Assembly (NCBI GenBank): GCA_030068075.1
Contig: CM057826.1
Location: 110,215,746 to 110,279,745 of the forward strand
DNA length: 64,000 bases
Source of the DNA: Paguma larvata
Lineage: Eukaryota > Chordata > Mammalia > Carnivora > Viverridae
Reading direction: 5' to 3'
This document shows, piece after piece, positions 38,188 to 53,300 of this stretch (position 1 is its first letter; every line of letters starts with the position of its first letter). Below the pieces are notes generated by a model. It made no database searches. It worked only from the letters and a program-made list of their open reading frames with translations, and was not told the DNA's origin. The translations under genes were made by a program, and so were the position numbers.

Positions 38188-38686
38188 TGGATTTATTTTT
38201 AGACTCTCAATTCTATTCCACTGGTCAAACTCCTCTATGTAATCTGTGGGTTTTAGTTTCTTTATCCACAAAGTGAAATAACAAGAGCACCCATTTTCCA
38301 CAAGACTATAATTAGAGATTATAATTAGAGACAAAAGATATGAAGAGAATTCAGCTAAGAACCTAACTGATCAGCTAAGAATATAGCACACAGTAAACAC
38401 TCAGGGAGGATATTACAAGTTTCATTATTATTTTCATTATCGTCTTCAACATTCTCACAGACTGCTCCCTCAAATTTCTGGTCTTTTGCATTCCCTTAGG
38501 CAAAACACATCATCTTGGTTATTTTTAAATAAACTGCATGGCTTCTTATAGGAACTGTAGCACATTCGTTGAAGATTAGAAGGCTATTCTTAACACATAT
38601 TATGGCAATAAACATTATCAAAAAAACAATTAAAAAACTGTAAAAGAATATCTGACAGACTAAAGTCAATAAGAAGTTCTGTAAAG

Positions 38687-38905
38687 GGGGCACCTAGGTG
38701 GCTCAGGTGGTTAAGCGTCCGACTACTGATTTCAGCTCAGGTCATGATCTCGTAGTTTGTGACTTCAAGCCCCATGTCAGGCTCCACACTGACTGTGCAG
38801 AGCCTGCTTGGGATTCTCTCTCTCACTCTTTCTCTCTCTCTCTCTGTCCCTCCTCTGGCCACCTTCCCTTTCTGCCTCTCAAAAATGATAAACTTAAAAC
38901 TACAC
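38687..38905 (+). repeat. Can-SINE
   Basis: GGGGGCACCTAGGTGGCTCA head, CT-rich part and ATGATAAACTTAAAA tail. Confidence 0.9.
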
Positions 38906-39524
38906 AGGAATGTTAATCCTGGTGCCCCATCTAAAGTTACAAAGAAAGAATGTTTGGCAGGAATCAGTGAAACACTAAGTACTGACAGGATTTGTTTCTG
39001 GAGACAACAGATGCTTAAATATTGTTCCCTATCCACCAACCCAAATCCCTTCTGTGCTCAGACCACTTAACTAATGAGTCGAAGGTCTGAGACATTTAAG
39101 AAGTCACATGCATTTTGTATCTAGGATTCTGACTACAGCCATATAAAACTCTGTAAGTGCAGTCTATGAAAGAGTAGAGGAACCTGGGTATAAAAAGCTG
39201 GCTGCTGACTGAGTAGAGAAAGAACTGTAATTAAATGTGCTGCAGCACCACAGGAAAGCCTCAGCATCTTAGGAGAGAGCATGTGAGAGATACTCTCATA
39301 AACTCCTAAGACAGTTAGCAACCAATGTCCTCCTTTTGAGGGAGAGGTAAGGTGGTAGTTCCAAAAATATACTAATATCCTATAATATGTGCAGAGATAC
39401 AGATCTGGGAGTGAATGGAAAATAGATTGTTGCTATTCCCAGCACTTAGCATATTTTCTAACAGGTTAGTTTAAATGGCTTGACTGATGTGTAGAGCAAT
39501 GCTATTAGTAATTAAAATAACTAC

Positions 39525-39690
39525 TAAATGTGCAGTTAACATAAATTATCTCACATAATTCTCATGAATTGGATAAGTTAGATATTATCCAAGTGGCTGA
39601 GATGAACAAACTTAAGACTCAGATAGTCTTCAATCAAACCCATGTTTAACTTCGCAGCTCTTGCTATTAACCATGGCTTTATCTACTAAT
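39525..39690 (-). repeat. MIR fragment
   Basis: ATTATCTCACATAATTCTCA, ATGAACAAACTTAAGACTCA and AACCCATGTTTAACTTCGCA follow the complement of the MIR consensus. Confidence 0.65.
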
Positions 39691-41195
39691 GACACTAAAC
39701 AAAAGATTAAAATTAACTTAGCATTTTCCCTCTCAGTATAAGAACAGTGAAATCCTTTAAGTTTTTCTCTATAGCCCACTGGAAATCTAATGTGGATTCA
39801 GTAAATCAAAATGAAAAACATCTCTTGTATGTCAGTTATCTAAGTTTGCAAACCACTAGAAGTTATGAAATAAAGATGAATTCTACACTTCCAAAAACAA
39901 TTGTCTAACATTTTCATTTGGATATATTTAATATAGTGAAATTAATACCAGCTCTCTTGAAAAGGTTCTAGCAGTATCAATAGCAAAAGGGAATTATACC
40001 TTTCTTGGTAATAATCGAAAATAAGAATAAACTGCATTTAAGATGTATTCAGCATTTTTAAAGCACACAGCATAGCCTTTGTCATCTCAAACCATCTTCC
40101 ACACTGACATGACTCTCGGGTCATACCACTCAGTCCGGCAGAATGTAGTAAAGGTGGTAGAATTTTGTCATCAAGCCTCTTTCAGTACTTAAATTTCTAC
40201 CTCTTTCACATTAAACTGTTCTATTCAACACTTAATCTTTTTGCTAATTAGTTTCAAAACATTAGGAAAAAACAGGTCTTTCCCCTTTAAAAAGTTAGGT
40301 AAGGAAGGCAGGAAATTCAAGTACAGGAAAAATGCAGCGTATGCATAGTAGCAATACTAGGAATTGGAGATTATGTTATTCACAATCTCTTTGAAAGCCA
40401 AGTCAGTCAGAACCACCCTGAAAATAGCAGCAGCTAGGGGTGAGGGAGACCGAGGACAGGGGATTGTGAAATGACGATAGTGTTTAAGTTCACAAAGTAG
40501 GTAGCAGAGACTTTGTCAAAGTCATATTTAACAATCTGAGTCCAGTGGGAAGTCATAAAAAGGGGTTTAAATAAATGAGAAAATACGGAGTTCTCACTCT
40601 ATTCCCCATACCTGGGATATTTTCTAAGGAATTATAAAAGAATAATATAATATAAAGTTGAAAAAGTAATTTGTTGGTTGTTATAGCATTTTATAAAGAA
40701 AGAAATCAAAAGTTGGTACACCAACGTGCATCCTATTTCTCTTGGTTATTCAGTCATTAAACCAGTCTAACTACTGGCTGTGTGTGTGTGTGCGTGTGTG
40801 TGTATATCCTACTCATGCATGACTAGCGCTAACTGCTTAGTAGGAATATTTTAAAGTTTAATTTCTTCATTTAAAGTATTAAGCTGGCTTGTAACCTTCT
40901 ATGTGTTTCAAAGATACCATCGGAAATTTCTACCTATGAAGCAAAATTAATGAATGTCCTAAGCTGATTAAAATACTTCCTTAATTCACACACAAATTCA
41001 CAATGTTCTTAAATCTTATTGATACTGGTTTTTATTCTATTATTATATATAATTATTTTGCAGAAGAAAGAGATTTATAACTCCTTTAAAAATATGCTTC
41101 CTTGACCAAAGAATCATTATTTCTCTTCGCTAAGATCCTAAGTATTCACCAAGACAAATGGCAGCAAATACTTAACAAGAAAATAAATGTGTTCA
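39691..41195. other. Intron sequence, no feature recognised except a TG repeat
   Basis: No coding or repeat similarity is clear apart from the TG tract at 40779. Confidence 0.55.
40779..40808 (+). repeat. TG dinucleotide repeat
   Basis: About fourteen TG units with one CG interruption. Confidence 0.9.
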
Positions 41196-41374
41196 TGACT
41201 TCCACTCAGGTGGTGAGCTCATGGTTTGAAAGTGCTAGCCCCACATCAGGCTCTGTGCTGACAGCTCAGAGCCTGGAGCCTGCTTCGGATTCTGTGTCTC
41301 CCTCTTTCTCGGCCCCTCCGCGACTCGTGCGCACGTGCTCTCTCTCTCAAAAATGAATGATAAAAAAAAAAAAG
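41196..41374 (+). repeat. Can-SINE, 5' truncated
   Basis: Begins within the tRNA part (GACTTCCACTCAGGTGGTGA) and keeps the full middle and A-tail. Confidence 0.88.
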
Positions 41375-41544
41375 AATTTCAAAAAACAAAAACAACACAG
41401 CTAGGTCAAATTTTCTTTAATTGACTTTTCTTCATCCTTGTTTTTTTCAGTCAAAGAAATTACCGAATCTATTCTCACCACATTAAAAAAAGAATGACAT
41501 ACGACTTAACAAAAACAGCTTGGCTTAACAGCACAAGTCCAAGA

Positions 41545-41625
41545 TTCTAATCCTAATTCTGCCACCAATCAAATGTACAATCATAGATACTGACTTAAAC
41601 TTCCCTAGGCCTTTATTTGTTCTTA
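41545..41625 (+). repeat. MIR fragment next to the DDX5 retrocopy
   Basis: GATTCTAATCCTAATTCTGC followed by CACCAATC and ACTTAAACTTCCCTAGGCCT resembles part of a plus-strand MIR that ends where the DDX5 copy begins. Confidence 0.45.
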
Positions 41626-41639
41626 GGCCTTTATTATTT

Positions 41640-43996
<2,357 letters not shown>

Positions 43997-44734
43997 CTTG
44001 TAAGATAATATTTGGAAAGTTATTACCTCAGGGTTTCTGGTTAAGGACATGGAATGGTATCAGACAAAGTCAGATCTGCTTTGTTTGTGGCCAGCAACTG
44101 GGGCTGCTGGGGATGGGACACACACAAGTATCTGGGGGGTTCAATCTTCCAGTGATCGGCCATAGACTGGTCTCTACATGGCTGATGAAGACTAATCAGA
44201 ATCTGAAGGAGAAGCCCTGGCACTTACCAATAAGGATATGGGATTCAGGGAGAAGGGAGTGCTACACATAAAAAAAATCTGTAAAATGATGCCAAAACTC
44301 CTTCGAGCTTTATAGTTTGTAATGAAGAAGGCTTTCTTACTTAAGACCTGGAAAATTAATGTAAGAAGAAATAACTATGATCTATCATCCATGTAAAGGT
44401 AAAGAAAAAGAAAAAATAAATTAACACACTTGGATGTTCTAAGTCTTTTACCTTCAAGGCACGTTATTAAAATTCATTTACTTCTAGCTACATAAAAATT
44501 GAGTTTGAGAGAAAAGTATCTCAAGTTTGCCTTTAATGTTAAATGTATTATAGCACATTTATAAAATGGAAATATGATGTAGCCATAAAAATCATGCTTT
44601 CAAAGGATAGTGGAGATTAGATTTTAAAAAGCCAGAATCACTGAGCTAGTACTGAATGTAAAGTATTAACACAGCTACACATAAGGTAAATATTTAACAA
44701 AGGATACTAAATGTAAGTCCCATCGTTACTTTTG

Positions 44735-45082
44735 TAAAAACTGTATACAGTCACCTTCCCCCTTATCTAGTTTTGCTTTCCATGGTTTCAGTTACTTGGG
44801 TTCAAATTCATTCTAAAAACACGTTTTGTCAGAAGGTCAATAAGAGCCTAACACTGCATCACAATGCCTAGGTCAGTTACCTCACTTCACCTTATCAGGG
44901 AGGCATTTTATCATCACAAGAAAGGTGTGTACAGTAAAATAAAACATTCTGAGAGAGAGACCACATTCACGTAACCTTTATTACAATATATTGTTACAAC
45001 TATCTGTGGTTTCAGCTATCCAGTGGGAATCTTGGAACATGTGACCTGACGTGACCTGACAGTGGATAAGGAAGAACTAATG
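44735..45082. mobile_element. Old DNA-transposon fossil (Tigger/MER-like)
   Basis: CTTATCTAGTTTTGCTTTCC and ATGGTTTCAGTTACTTGGGT at one end, with ATCTGTGGTTTCAGCTATCC and GTGGATAAGGAAGAACTA at the other, resemble Tc1/mariner-type MER elements with related ends. A 10-base unit GTGACCTGAC is tandemly doubled near 45043-45062. The exact family is not assigned. Confidence 0.5.
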
Positions 45083-45791
45083 TATTTAATTCCACCTTTA
45101 AAAAAAAATTTTGTATGAGAAAGAAAAAAGTTGAAAGAAATAGTGTTGTGGATGGCTCTGTGGGAGGTTACAAGTGATTTTAACATTCCTCTGTATCTTC
45201 TGCTTAATTTCTGTTTTTTTTTTCTTTACGACTATGTATTATTTTTAAGATCTATCCAAACCAGATTTTCAATCTTTGCCTGTTTTAGATTTTAATCAGC
45301 TTGAAATGATGATCAGCTAAAATGCCCTCTAAGAATCAATACATGATTCTACTTGAACAGAGTTACCACAGAACATTTACTTTGTCAACTTCAGAAAGCA
45401 TTATCGTAAAAGGAGATAGAAATTCTAAAAAGGCTAAACTCAAATTCCAGTTGAAGTATTAAATTTCCTTAATCATTTATAAACTTATAACAAATTTAAT
45501 AATAATGTTATACCATTATTCATGAACATGAGCTATGATGTAATATGCCTATAACACTAATTTATATTAAATTTGAACCAACCATTTATAGAAAGGTATC
45601 CTGACAGGGTTTTCTTACTTTTATTTTAAAACGTTCTAGTCAGTTATAATGATCAGATTGTACTTCTTACTTTATGTAAAAACCAAGATATGGCTAACCA
45701 GGAAATAAACAATGGCCTAGCAGCCAATAATGTAGTAATTATGCTATTACTCTACTAGTTAAAAAGGCTGTTACTGTAATTTTATACTTAC

Positions 45792-45942
45792 TCTCTACTA
45801 CTCCTGGAATTGCTCTATAATGTTGAAACTGGTAAAAGGATTTTTCCAACATGTACTCAGGATTAATTTCCTCTACACGCAGTAAGTTCAAAACCATGTT
45901 GTAGGTCAAATGGAAAGCACTATTTAGAGGATCAGCAGAGCC
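45792..45942 (-). CDS. MTREX: MTREX exon h, winged-helix domain (about residues 554-604)
   Basis: This 151-nt exon reads [40 protein letters not shown] and [10 protein letters not shown], then the first base of a lysine codon. It follows motif VI and corresponds to the winged-helix domain leading into the arch. The acceptor is TTTCTCTTAG|GGC and the donor is GAGA|GTAAGT. It sits between two long introns (6.9 kb before, 9.9 kb after). Confidence 0.97.
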
Positions 45943-46155
45943 CTAAGAGAAAAAAAATATGCCAATGTTGTAATTTTTTTCAAATAAATTTATACAGATA
46001 CAAATTAAACTGCTTAATAACTTAATTCATGTTTAGGAATACTATAGAAATGTATTAAGTTATTTCCTTTAAATGACCAACACAAAGTGATACAACAGTT
46101 GATATCTGGAAAAGTGAAAGGAAAAAAATCCACTTAATAGGAACAGTAGTTCTTA

Positions 46156-46371
46156 ATTTTTTGTAATGTTTGTTTATTTCTGAAAAAGAGAGAGAGAGAG
46201 AGAGTGCAAGCACGGGCAGGGGCAGAGAGAGAGGGAGACACAGAATCTGAAGCAGGCTCCAGGCTCTGAGCTGTCAGCACAGAGCCCGACGCGGGGCTCA
46301 AACCCACAAACCGTGAGATCATGACCTGAGCCAAAGTCAGATTCTCAAATGACTGAACCACCCAGGCACCC
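46156..46371 (-). repeat. Can-SINE
   Basis: Minus-strand SINE ending GAACCACCCAGGCACCCC; flanked by AACAGTAGTTCTTA / AACATTAGTTCCTA. Confidence 0.93.
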
Positions 46372-46649
46372 CAACATTAGTTCCTAAAATACTGTTTGCC
46401 ACGTAGGTTTAGCTCTCTGCCTTCAAGCCACTTCAAAATGTTGCACTTTGTGGACTCCTGGTGGGTGGGCCAATAAATTGTAGTGATGTGTCATTTTCTG
46501 GCAAAGTATTTAATAGCTGGTGTGAAAATCTATCTTTTTCCTTCCTGAATTGCAGTTATTAGATACTGTGCCATTGAGCCATATACTGCTCACTATTCAC
46601 TTTCTGTTCTACGTAGGTACGTGAATAGATCCACCAAGTTTAAAAATGA

Positions 46650-46815
46650 CCACATCTACAAAGCATGTGCCAATCACTATACTAACCACTTTAATAAGTT
46701 TTCAATTCACAGTATTCCTAACAAAACCAGTTATTGCCTTAATTTTAAACAAGAAACAGGTTCAGAGATGTGAGGAGACTTGCCCAGGCTAAAGAAGTAG
46801 GAAGATAAATCTTAA
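46650..46815 (-). repeat. MIR fragment
   Basis: GCATGTGCCAATCACTATAC, AAGAAACAGGTTCAGAGATG and GGAGACTTGCCCAGGCTAAA follow the complement of the MIR consensus. Confidence 0.75.
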
Positions 46816-47932
46816 GAAGTCTGCGGACTAAAGTCTTCCTAGAGGACAAATTAAATTGCAACTTATTTCACAACCCTATCTTTTCAATATTCAATATTCC
46901 CATCACATATACTAATTATAATTTGATCAACCCTCATATGTTGATCAAGTATTTCTCGACTTTTTATATATTTAATTTGATCAGCCAAGTTATAAAATTT
47001 TTAAATGGTATTATCAGCAGAAAGTCTAATAAAGGGGTCATCTAAAATTTAACTTGGAACAATAGTAGCCAATACTAAGTAGTTTTTTAAGGATTCTTTT
47101 GGTAGACAAGTTGCTCACTGAAAGGTAGTATGATTAAGAGAGCTAAAGAGATCAATTTTCCAAAGCAGATTTATAATACTACCTTTTGAACGGTATTCTA
47201 CTTCGAATAATTTCTGAAGTTTTAGAGTGCATGGTTCATTCAGGCAAGAGGTATAAAAAATTACCAGTCTATTTTTGCATTTTGAACCACAACGGTGGAA
47301 GACAGAAGAAAATGGATAAATACAAGTCTTTACACTTCTACAAAAAAGGTCCACAAGTAATTACATACTCAAGGTATGTTTTCCTTAAGTTCCAAAGGCT
47401 TTAAAAACCAGTAAATAAGTTTCATCTTCCTTAGCTGTTAACGACACAGTTCAGGTTGAAATGAACACACAACTGTCTATAAGCAGAAACCCTGGATAGT
47501 CTCTTAAAAAAAAAGCACATTATGTACTGTAAGAAACCATTAAGTTTATTAAATCATTTCAGAAATTATGGAAATAGCTTTATTTTTATAAAACCAATAA
47601 TTACATTTGCTCAAAGTACTATGATAGTTTTACATTCTTTTGAAAATAATGGCACTACATTGGAATGTAGATGTTTTTCTGATTATACTTGAGAAATGTA
47701 AAGGATCTCTTAACTGCTAAAGAATAAAAGATACATTTGCCAGTCTTTCTGGATACTACACACACACTTTCTGTCTGACCCAACATTTCATCTAAGCAAA
47801 CATTATAATGAATAGACTTTTTTTTTCTTAGCTATTGTCAAGTATACAAAAAGAACAAGCTTTTGTCTTAAGTCTAATTCTGTTTGAGACAACAGATAAA
47901 AAATCTGACCATAAAGAATAAGCAATGGATGT

Positions 47933-48037
47933 AGGGGAAGTTGGCTGACTCAGTCAGAAAAGCATGCAGTTCTTGATCTGGGGGTCATGAGTTCAAGCCC
48001 ACGTTGGGTGTAGAGATTACTTTAACAAATAAACTTT
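47933..48037 (+). repeat. tRNA-derived SINE, short type
   Basis: Ends CCCACGTTGGGTGTAGAGAT TACTTTAACAAATAAAC, without the CT-rich region. First of three SINEs in a row. Confidence 0.82.
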
Positions 48038-48039
48038 AA

Positions 48040-48225
48040 GGGGAACCTGGGTGGCTCAGTCTGTTAAGCAGCCAACTTCAGCTCAGGTCATGATCTCGCG
48101 GTCTGTGAGTTCAAGCCCCGCATCGGGCTCTGTGCTGACAGCTCAGAGCCTGGAGCCTACTTCACATTCTGTGTCTCCCCCTCTCTCTGCCCCTCCCCTG
48201 CTCATGCTCTGTCTCTCTCTGTCTC

Positions 48226-48258
<33 letters not shown>

Positions 48259-48260
48259 GG
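48040..48260 (+). repeat. Can-SINE
   Basis: GGGGAACCTGGGTGGCTCAG head and an 18-base A-tail; second of three in a row. Confidence 0.93.
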
Positions 48261-48265
48261 GCAAT

Positions 48266-48494
48266 GGGGGCACCTGGGTGGCTCAGTCAGTTAAACGTCC
48301 AACTTCAGCTTGGGTCATGATCTCCTAGTTTGTGGGTTCGAGCCTTGCGTTGGGCTCTGTGCAGACAGCTAGAGCCTGGAGCCTGCTTCAGATTCTGTCT
48401 CCCTCTCTCTGCCCTTCCGCTGTTCACTCTCTCCAAAATAAACATTAAAAAAAAAACCCACTAAAAAATAAATACAATAATATAAAAAATTTTA
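48266..48494 (+). repeat. Can-SINE
   Basis: GGGGGCACCTGGGTGGCTCA head; AAGGGCAATGGG on both sides places it inside the tail of the previous SINE. Confidence 0.92.
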
Positions 48495-49047
48495 AAGGGC
48501 AATGGGTATGAAGGTATTAGATAAGCAAAAAAAGAACCCTGTAACAAGAGCAAAATTGGAAAAGTTGAATAGGTTTTTATGATGCTTGGTAAAAAAGCAG
48601 TCAAGCCAAAGAAGTTAAAGAAAGAAATTATGAAAGTATTTTAAATGTAAGATCATTAAATGATTTACAAGCACAAATATGAAACTATGTGTGTGCTGAG
48701 ATACTGTAAATTACAACAAATAACCTTTAGCCAACAAGCAAGGAACAAATATATTCTGCCATCTCTCTGGCTAAGACTACTTAAGCCGGGAACAGGAAAA
48801 ATGATTAAATATGATAAACAGATCCAAATTCTACCAATGTACAAAGCATACTAATTACTTTAACATACAGTGACTCTGAATAATCTATGTATTTTAATTA
48901 TAATTTGACAAAATAAACACTCCATTCATTAGAGTTCTATTACTTAAGGGTGAATCTCAATCATTGTCATTTAAAAGAAAATAAAACAGACCTGAGATTA
49001 TAATGATCTAGTAGTTCATATACTGTATTAAGTATGTTAAAAGAACA

Positions 49048-49249
49048 GGGGCACCTGAGTGGCTTAGTCGGTTAGGCATCTGGCTTCGACTCAGGTCATG
49101 ATCTCAGTTCCTGAGTTCGAGCCCTGTGTCGGTCTCTGTGCTGACAGCTCAGAACCTGGAGCCTGCTTCAGATTCTGTGTCTCCCTCTCTTTCTGCCTCT
49201 CCCCCGCTCACACTCTGTCTCTCTCAGAAATAAAAATTTAAAAAAGTTT
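49048..49249 (+). repeat. Can-SINE
   Basis: GGGGCACCTGAGTGGCTTAG head, CT-rich middle, AAATAAAAATTTAAAAAA tail. Confidence 0.92.
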
Positions 49250-49334
49250 TTAAAAGTCTGTCCAAGAACAAAGTGCTGTCGTGTCAAACTCTGTCTGAGT
49301 CAGTAACTGAAAAATCTATTTGTACGAGAAGCCA

Positions 49335-49505
49335 TAGCACATGGTGGTTAGGAGCATGGACTCTGAAATCACATTGCTTGACTTTGAAAGCAGGGTTTAT
49401 CATTTAACAACAGTACGACTTTGGAAAATTCTTAACTTCTGTATGCATTAGTTATTTATAAAGTTGGGATAGTAATAGTAATTATTTCAATGTCTAAGAT
49501 ATGTT
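49335..49505 (+). repeat. MIR fragment
   Basis: ATGGTGGTTAGGAGCATGGA, CTCTGAAATCACATTGCTTG and the later AGTTGGGATAGTAATAGTAA follow the MIR consensus. Confidence 0.8.
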
Positions 49506-49774
49506 AAATATTCTAAAACTATTAGTTGCTATTGTTCTGAATAAGTTGCCTACGAATTCTTTAATGAGATAGTAAAAATACCTGAAAAAAATCCTAGGGG
49601 ACAAAAAAATAGTAGCACAGTTAGTCTCAATAAAAGAAATATGTCCAGAAACCTAGAGATGTAGATACACACATTTGTGCTCATGTAATTGCAATAGTAT
49701 CAACAAACAGGTACTACATCCTTTCAACAAGTCTAACTATATAGTATTCTAAGTGAGAAGTACCACTTTAGTAC

Positions 49775-50465
49775 AATACTCACTAGGATGACTATAAATC
49801 AAAAGGACAGATAGTAACAAGTGTTGGCTAGAATGCAGAGAAATTACAACCCTCACACAATGCTGGTAAGACTGTAAAATGGTATAGCTACTTAAGAAAA
49901 AGTCTGCCAAGTCCTTAAAAGGTTAAACATAGAATTATATATGACCCTGAAATTTTACTCATAGGTATATAAGGAAAAGAAATACAAACAAGTTTTCCTA
50001 AGAGCCTGTAAAGAAACATTCACAGCAGCATTATTCACAATAGCCAAAATGTACAAACTACCTCAATGTACATCTGGTGATAAATGGATAAATTGTACTA
50101 TATCTACACAGTAGAACAATACTCATCAATAAAAAGGAATGAAGGGCCGATATATATTACAATATGGCTGAACCTTAAAAATATATGCTAAAGAAAAGCC
50201 AGAGACAAAAGATCACATATTATCTGACTAAATTTATATGAAATGCCTAGAACAGGCAAATCTGCTTAGGGCTTAGGGGAAAGGGAAGAGTTAGGAAGGA
50301 AATGCAGAGTGATTGAATGGATATAAGATTTCTTTTTGGGTTGATAAACATGTTCCAAAACTGACTATAATGATAGTGGTGAAACTGTGAATATATGAAA
50401 AATCATGAATATTAATGAATGTATGCAATGCGAATTATATCTCAATAAACCTGCTTTAAAAAGTT
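49775..50465 (+). mobile_element. LINE-1 3'-end fragment
   Basis: ACTAGGATGACTATAAATCA, CACAATGCTGGTAAGACTGT and ATTATATCTCAATAAACCTG mark the L1 ORF2 end and 3' terminus. 5' truncated; followed by two Can-SINEs. Confidence 0.83.
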
Positions 50466-50483
50466 AATTTAAGAAATGATGGA

Positions 50484-50712
50484 GGGGTTCCTGGGTGGCT
50501 CAGTTGATCTGGCATCCGACTTTGGCCCAGGTCATGATCTTATGGTTTGTGGATTTGAGCCCTATATCAGGCTCTGTGTTTACAGTTCGGAGCCCAGAGC
50601 CTGCTCCAGATTCTGTGTCTCCCTCTCTCTCTGCCTGTCCCCAACTTGTGCTCGCTTGGCACACATGCACACTCTCTATCTCAAAAATTGATGGACATTA
50701 AAAAAATTAAGG
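50484..50712 (+). repeat. Can-SINE
   Basis: GGGGTTCCTGGGTGGCTCAG head; first of a pair between two LINE-1 3' ends. Confidence 0.92.
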
Positions 50713-50736
50713 AAAAAAACCCAGAAATGACAGAAA

Positions 50737-50952
50737 GGGGTCCCTGGGTGGCTCGGTTGGTTAAGTGTCCGACTTCAGCTCAGGTCATGATCTCAGGGTT
50801 CATGAGTTCAAGCCCCGTGTCAGACTCTGTGCTGACAGCTGAGAGCCCAGAGCCTGCTTCAGATTCTGTGTCTCTCCCTCTCTCTCTGCCACTCCCCAAC
50901 TAACACTCTCTCTCTCTCTCTGAAATAAAACAAACATAACAAAAAAAAAAAA
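50737..50952 (+). repeat. Can-SINE
   Basis: GGGGTCCCTGGGTGGCTCGG head, CT-rich middle, A-tail of about 12; second of a pair. Confidence 0.92.
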
Positions 50953-50954
50953 TG

Positions 50955-51560
50955 ATGGCGTAGTGAGAACTCTTGCATACGGATGGTCAGAATAGTTGTT
51001 CCTCAAAAAAAAAAAAAAAAACACAAAAAATTACATATGATCTGGCAATTCTACTTTTAGGTATTTACCCAAAAGAATCAAAATTAAAATGCTGGCAGGA
51101 TATTCATACTCCTATGTTCAGGGCAGTGCTATTCACATAGCCAAGATATGGAAATAACCTAAAAGTCCATCAACAAGTGAACGAACTAAAAAAAGATGTT
51201 ACATACATAAAATGGAATACAAGTGAACCTTAAAGAAGAAAATTCTGCACTATGTGACAACACGAACTTTGAGGACATTACACTAAGTGAAATAAGCCAG
51301 CCACACACAAATACTGCATGATTCCACTTATACAATTTTTCTAAAATAGTCAAATTCATGGAATTACGGAGTAGAAAGGTGGTTGCCAACAACTGAGGTG
51401 AGTATAAAAGGGTAATTACTAATCAAAGGTCACAAGCTTTCAGTCAAGCAAGATTAATAAGCTCCAGAGATATGACATATGATGTTGTACTATAGTCAAC
51501 AGCAACGTGTTCTGTATTTTAAAAATTTGTTGAGGGTAGATCTCTACAGAATACTCAAGA
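50955..51560 (+). mobile_element. LINE-1 3'-end fragment (second copy)
   Basis: CCTCAAAAAA followed by ACATATGATCTGGCAATTCT, TTTACCCAAAAGAATCAAAA and GGAAATAACCTAAAAGTCC mark a separate L1 3' end directly after the SINE pair. 5' truncated. Confidence 0.8.
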
Positions 51561-52805
51561 ATTAAACATTTTTTCCCAACAAAATTTTTGAAATGAAAGA
51601 CAACAGAACTTTTACATTTAACGGGTACACTTTACATGCAAAAATATTAAATAAATGGAATGAAAAATCCATACTAAAGGAACCAGATGCTGTCATTAAA
51701 ATCCTACTTTTTACTATTTGGCAACCTGATTCCATTTTCTCCATATATAGATCGCAAGGAAAGCAAAATAATCTGGCACAATTTGAAGACTAAAAATACC
51801 AGTTTCTAACCCTGTGTAATTTTCTCTACATGAAGAACTCAAGTTACATGGACACTTAAAAATAGGTTTCCAAGTGTTGATCTTTAAAATTAAAAGACAC
51901 CACACGATCACTACGACTATGTACAGACAAGCTTTATCTTCGCTCAAATAAAAAACCATATACTTTTCCATATTATTGCTTTAGCATACAAGACTTCCCA
52001 TACCTGTATCTCAAATGCTACTTTCAGTGCCCAACTCTTAGAAATTGAAAGGGTACATTTCAGAGATACTGACTCATGTATGAAATTAACATGTTTTTGA
52101 AGCTTTAGCTAATAATATGGCAGTTACTTTTATATTTTTAATTAATGTTAACTTTCCCATCTTACTAACAGTTTTCTCTAGAAATTTTTTTAATAAGTTC
52201 TTACTACATGGAGAAGGAAAGCAACCAGGCCAAACTTCCCTGAGAAGTTCTCCAAAATAAAACAAAAATAAAACCCTTAAGACAATCTAAAACATAAATA
52301 CTAATGCAAAATGTACAGGCTAATTTGAAAAAAGCTTAACAACTGACCTTTATTTGTGGGGCTATTTATGATCCATCAATAGCATTAGGATGTTAGACTG
52401 TAGAATTAATTTATTAAGCTATGTGAACTTACAAAGGTAGGGAAAGGTAACTTGCCCAAAATACTGACACCATGTGCCCTACCAGGAAGAGCAATTTGTT
52501 CAGTGGAGAAGGCAGTTAAGAAGAGTGTCTTAAATTTGGAGGGCAAAGTAAATATTTCCGCCCTCTATGGAGATCTTTACATGCCCTCCATCACATGAAT
52601 TGCTCTTTACTTATTATAACAGAAAGTAGGGTACAAAATATCAGCATTTTGAGCAGTTACAGTCTTCTACCCTTCAAGCCAAATGGTGCAGTAGATTCAC
52701 TCATCTATTTAGAAAGGATTAGAACTGACACAACTAATTTCAAGGTAGTTCCTGAAGTATGTTTCTTAAATTTCTGGTGAGGGCACAGAATCTTAACTCA
52801 GTTAC

Positions 52806-52931
52806 CTTCAGTAGCTGTTTTCCAATTGTTGGGCTCATCTTTTCATCCACCATAAGAATCACAATTCCTCTATCATCCATTCCTCTCCTTCCAGCTCGAC
52901 CAGACATTTGAATGTATTCACCAGAGGAAAT
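52806..52931 (-). CDS. MTREX: MTREX exon g, RecA2 motif VI (about residues 512-553)
   Basis: This 126-nt phase-0 exon reads [20 protein letters not shown] then [20 protein letters not shown] and [12 protein letters not shown] is motif VI, including the arginine finger region needed for ATP hydrolysis. The acceptor is TTCACTCAG|ATT and the donor is CTGAAG|GTAACT. Confidence 0.97.
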
Positions 52932-53095
52932 CTGAGTGAACATAATTAAAAATACAGAGTTTAGGAGAAAACCTGGTGAAAAACATATTCTTAAATCAGA
53001 AAATATACAAACACAGTTAATACATTCCATAAAAGGGAACATGATTTAAAAAATCAACTTTTAGGAGTTTAAAAACATAAAAATGCAAACGTTAT

Positions 53096-53300
53096 AGGGG
53101 TGTCTGGGTGGCTCAGCTGGTTAAGCATCTGACTTTGGCTCAGGTCATGATCTCACATTTCATGAGTTTGAGCCCCACACTGGGCTCTCTGTTGTCAGTG
53201 CAAAGCCTGCTTCAGAACTTCTGTCTCCCTCTCTCTCCCTGCCACTATCCCCGTACATTCTCCCTCTCAAAAATAAATATGTGAACATTAAAAACAAAAA
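53096..53300 (+). repeat. Can-SINE
   Basis: GGGGTGTCTGGGTGGCTCAG head and AAATAAATATGTGAACATTA tail. Confidence 0.92.

Noticed and set aside
48051..48233. Repeated small ORFs beginning MAQSVKQPTSAQVMIS at many positions and on both strands
   Set aside because: They are translations of Can-SINE heads and recur wherever the SINE does; not genes.
50645..50690. GTGCTCGCTTGGCACACATG resembles the start of U6 snRNA
   Set aside because: The match stops after a few bases and lies in the CT-rich part of a Can-SINE.
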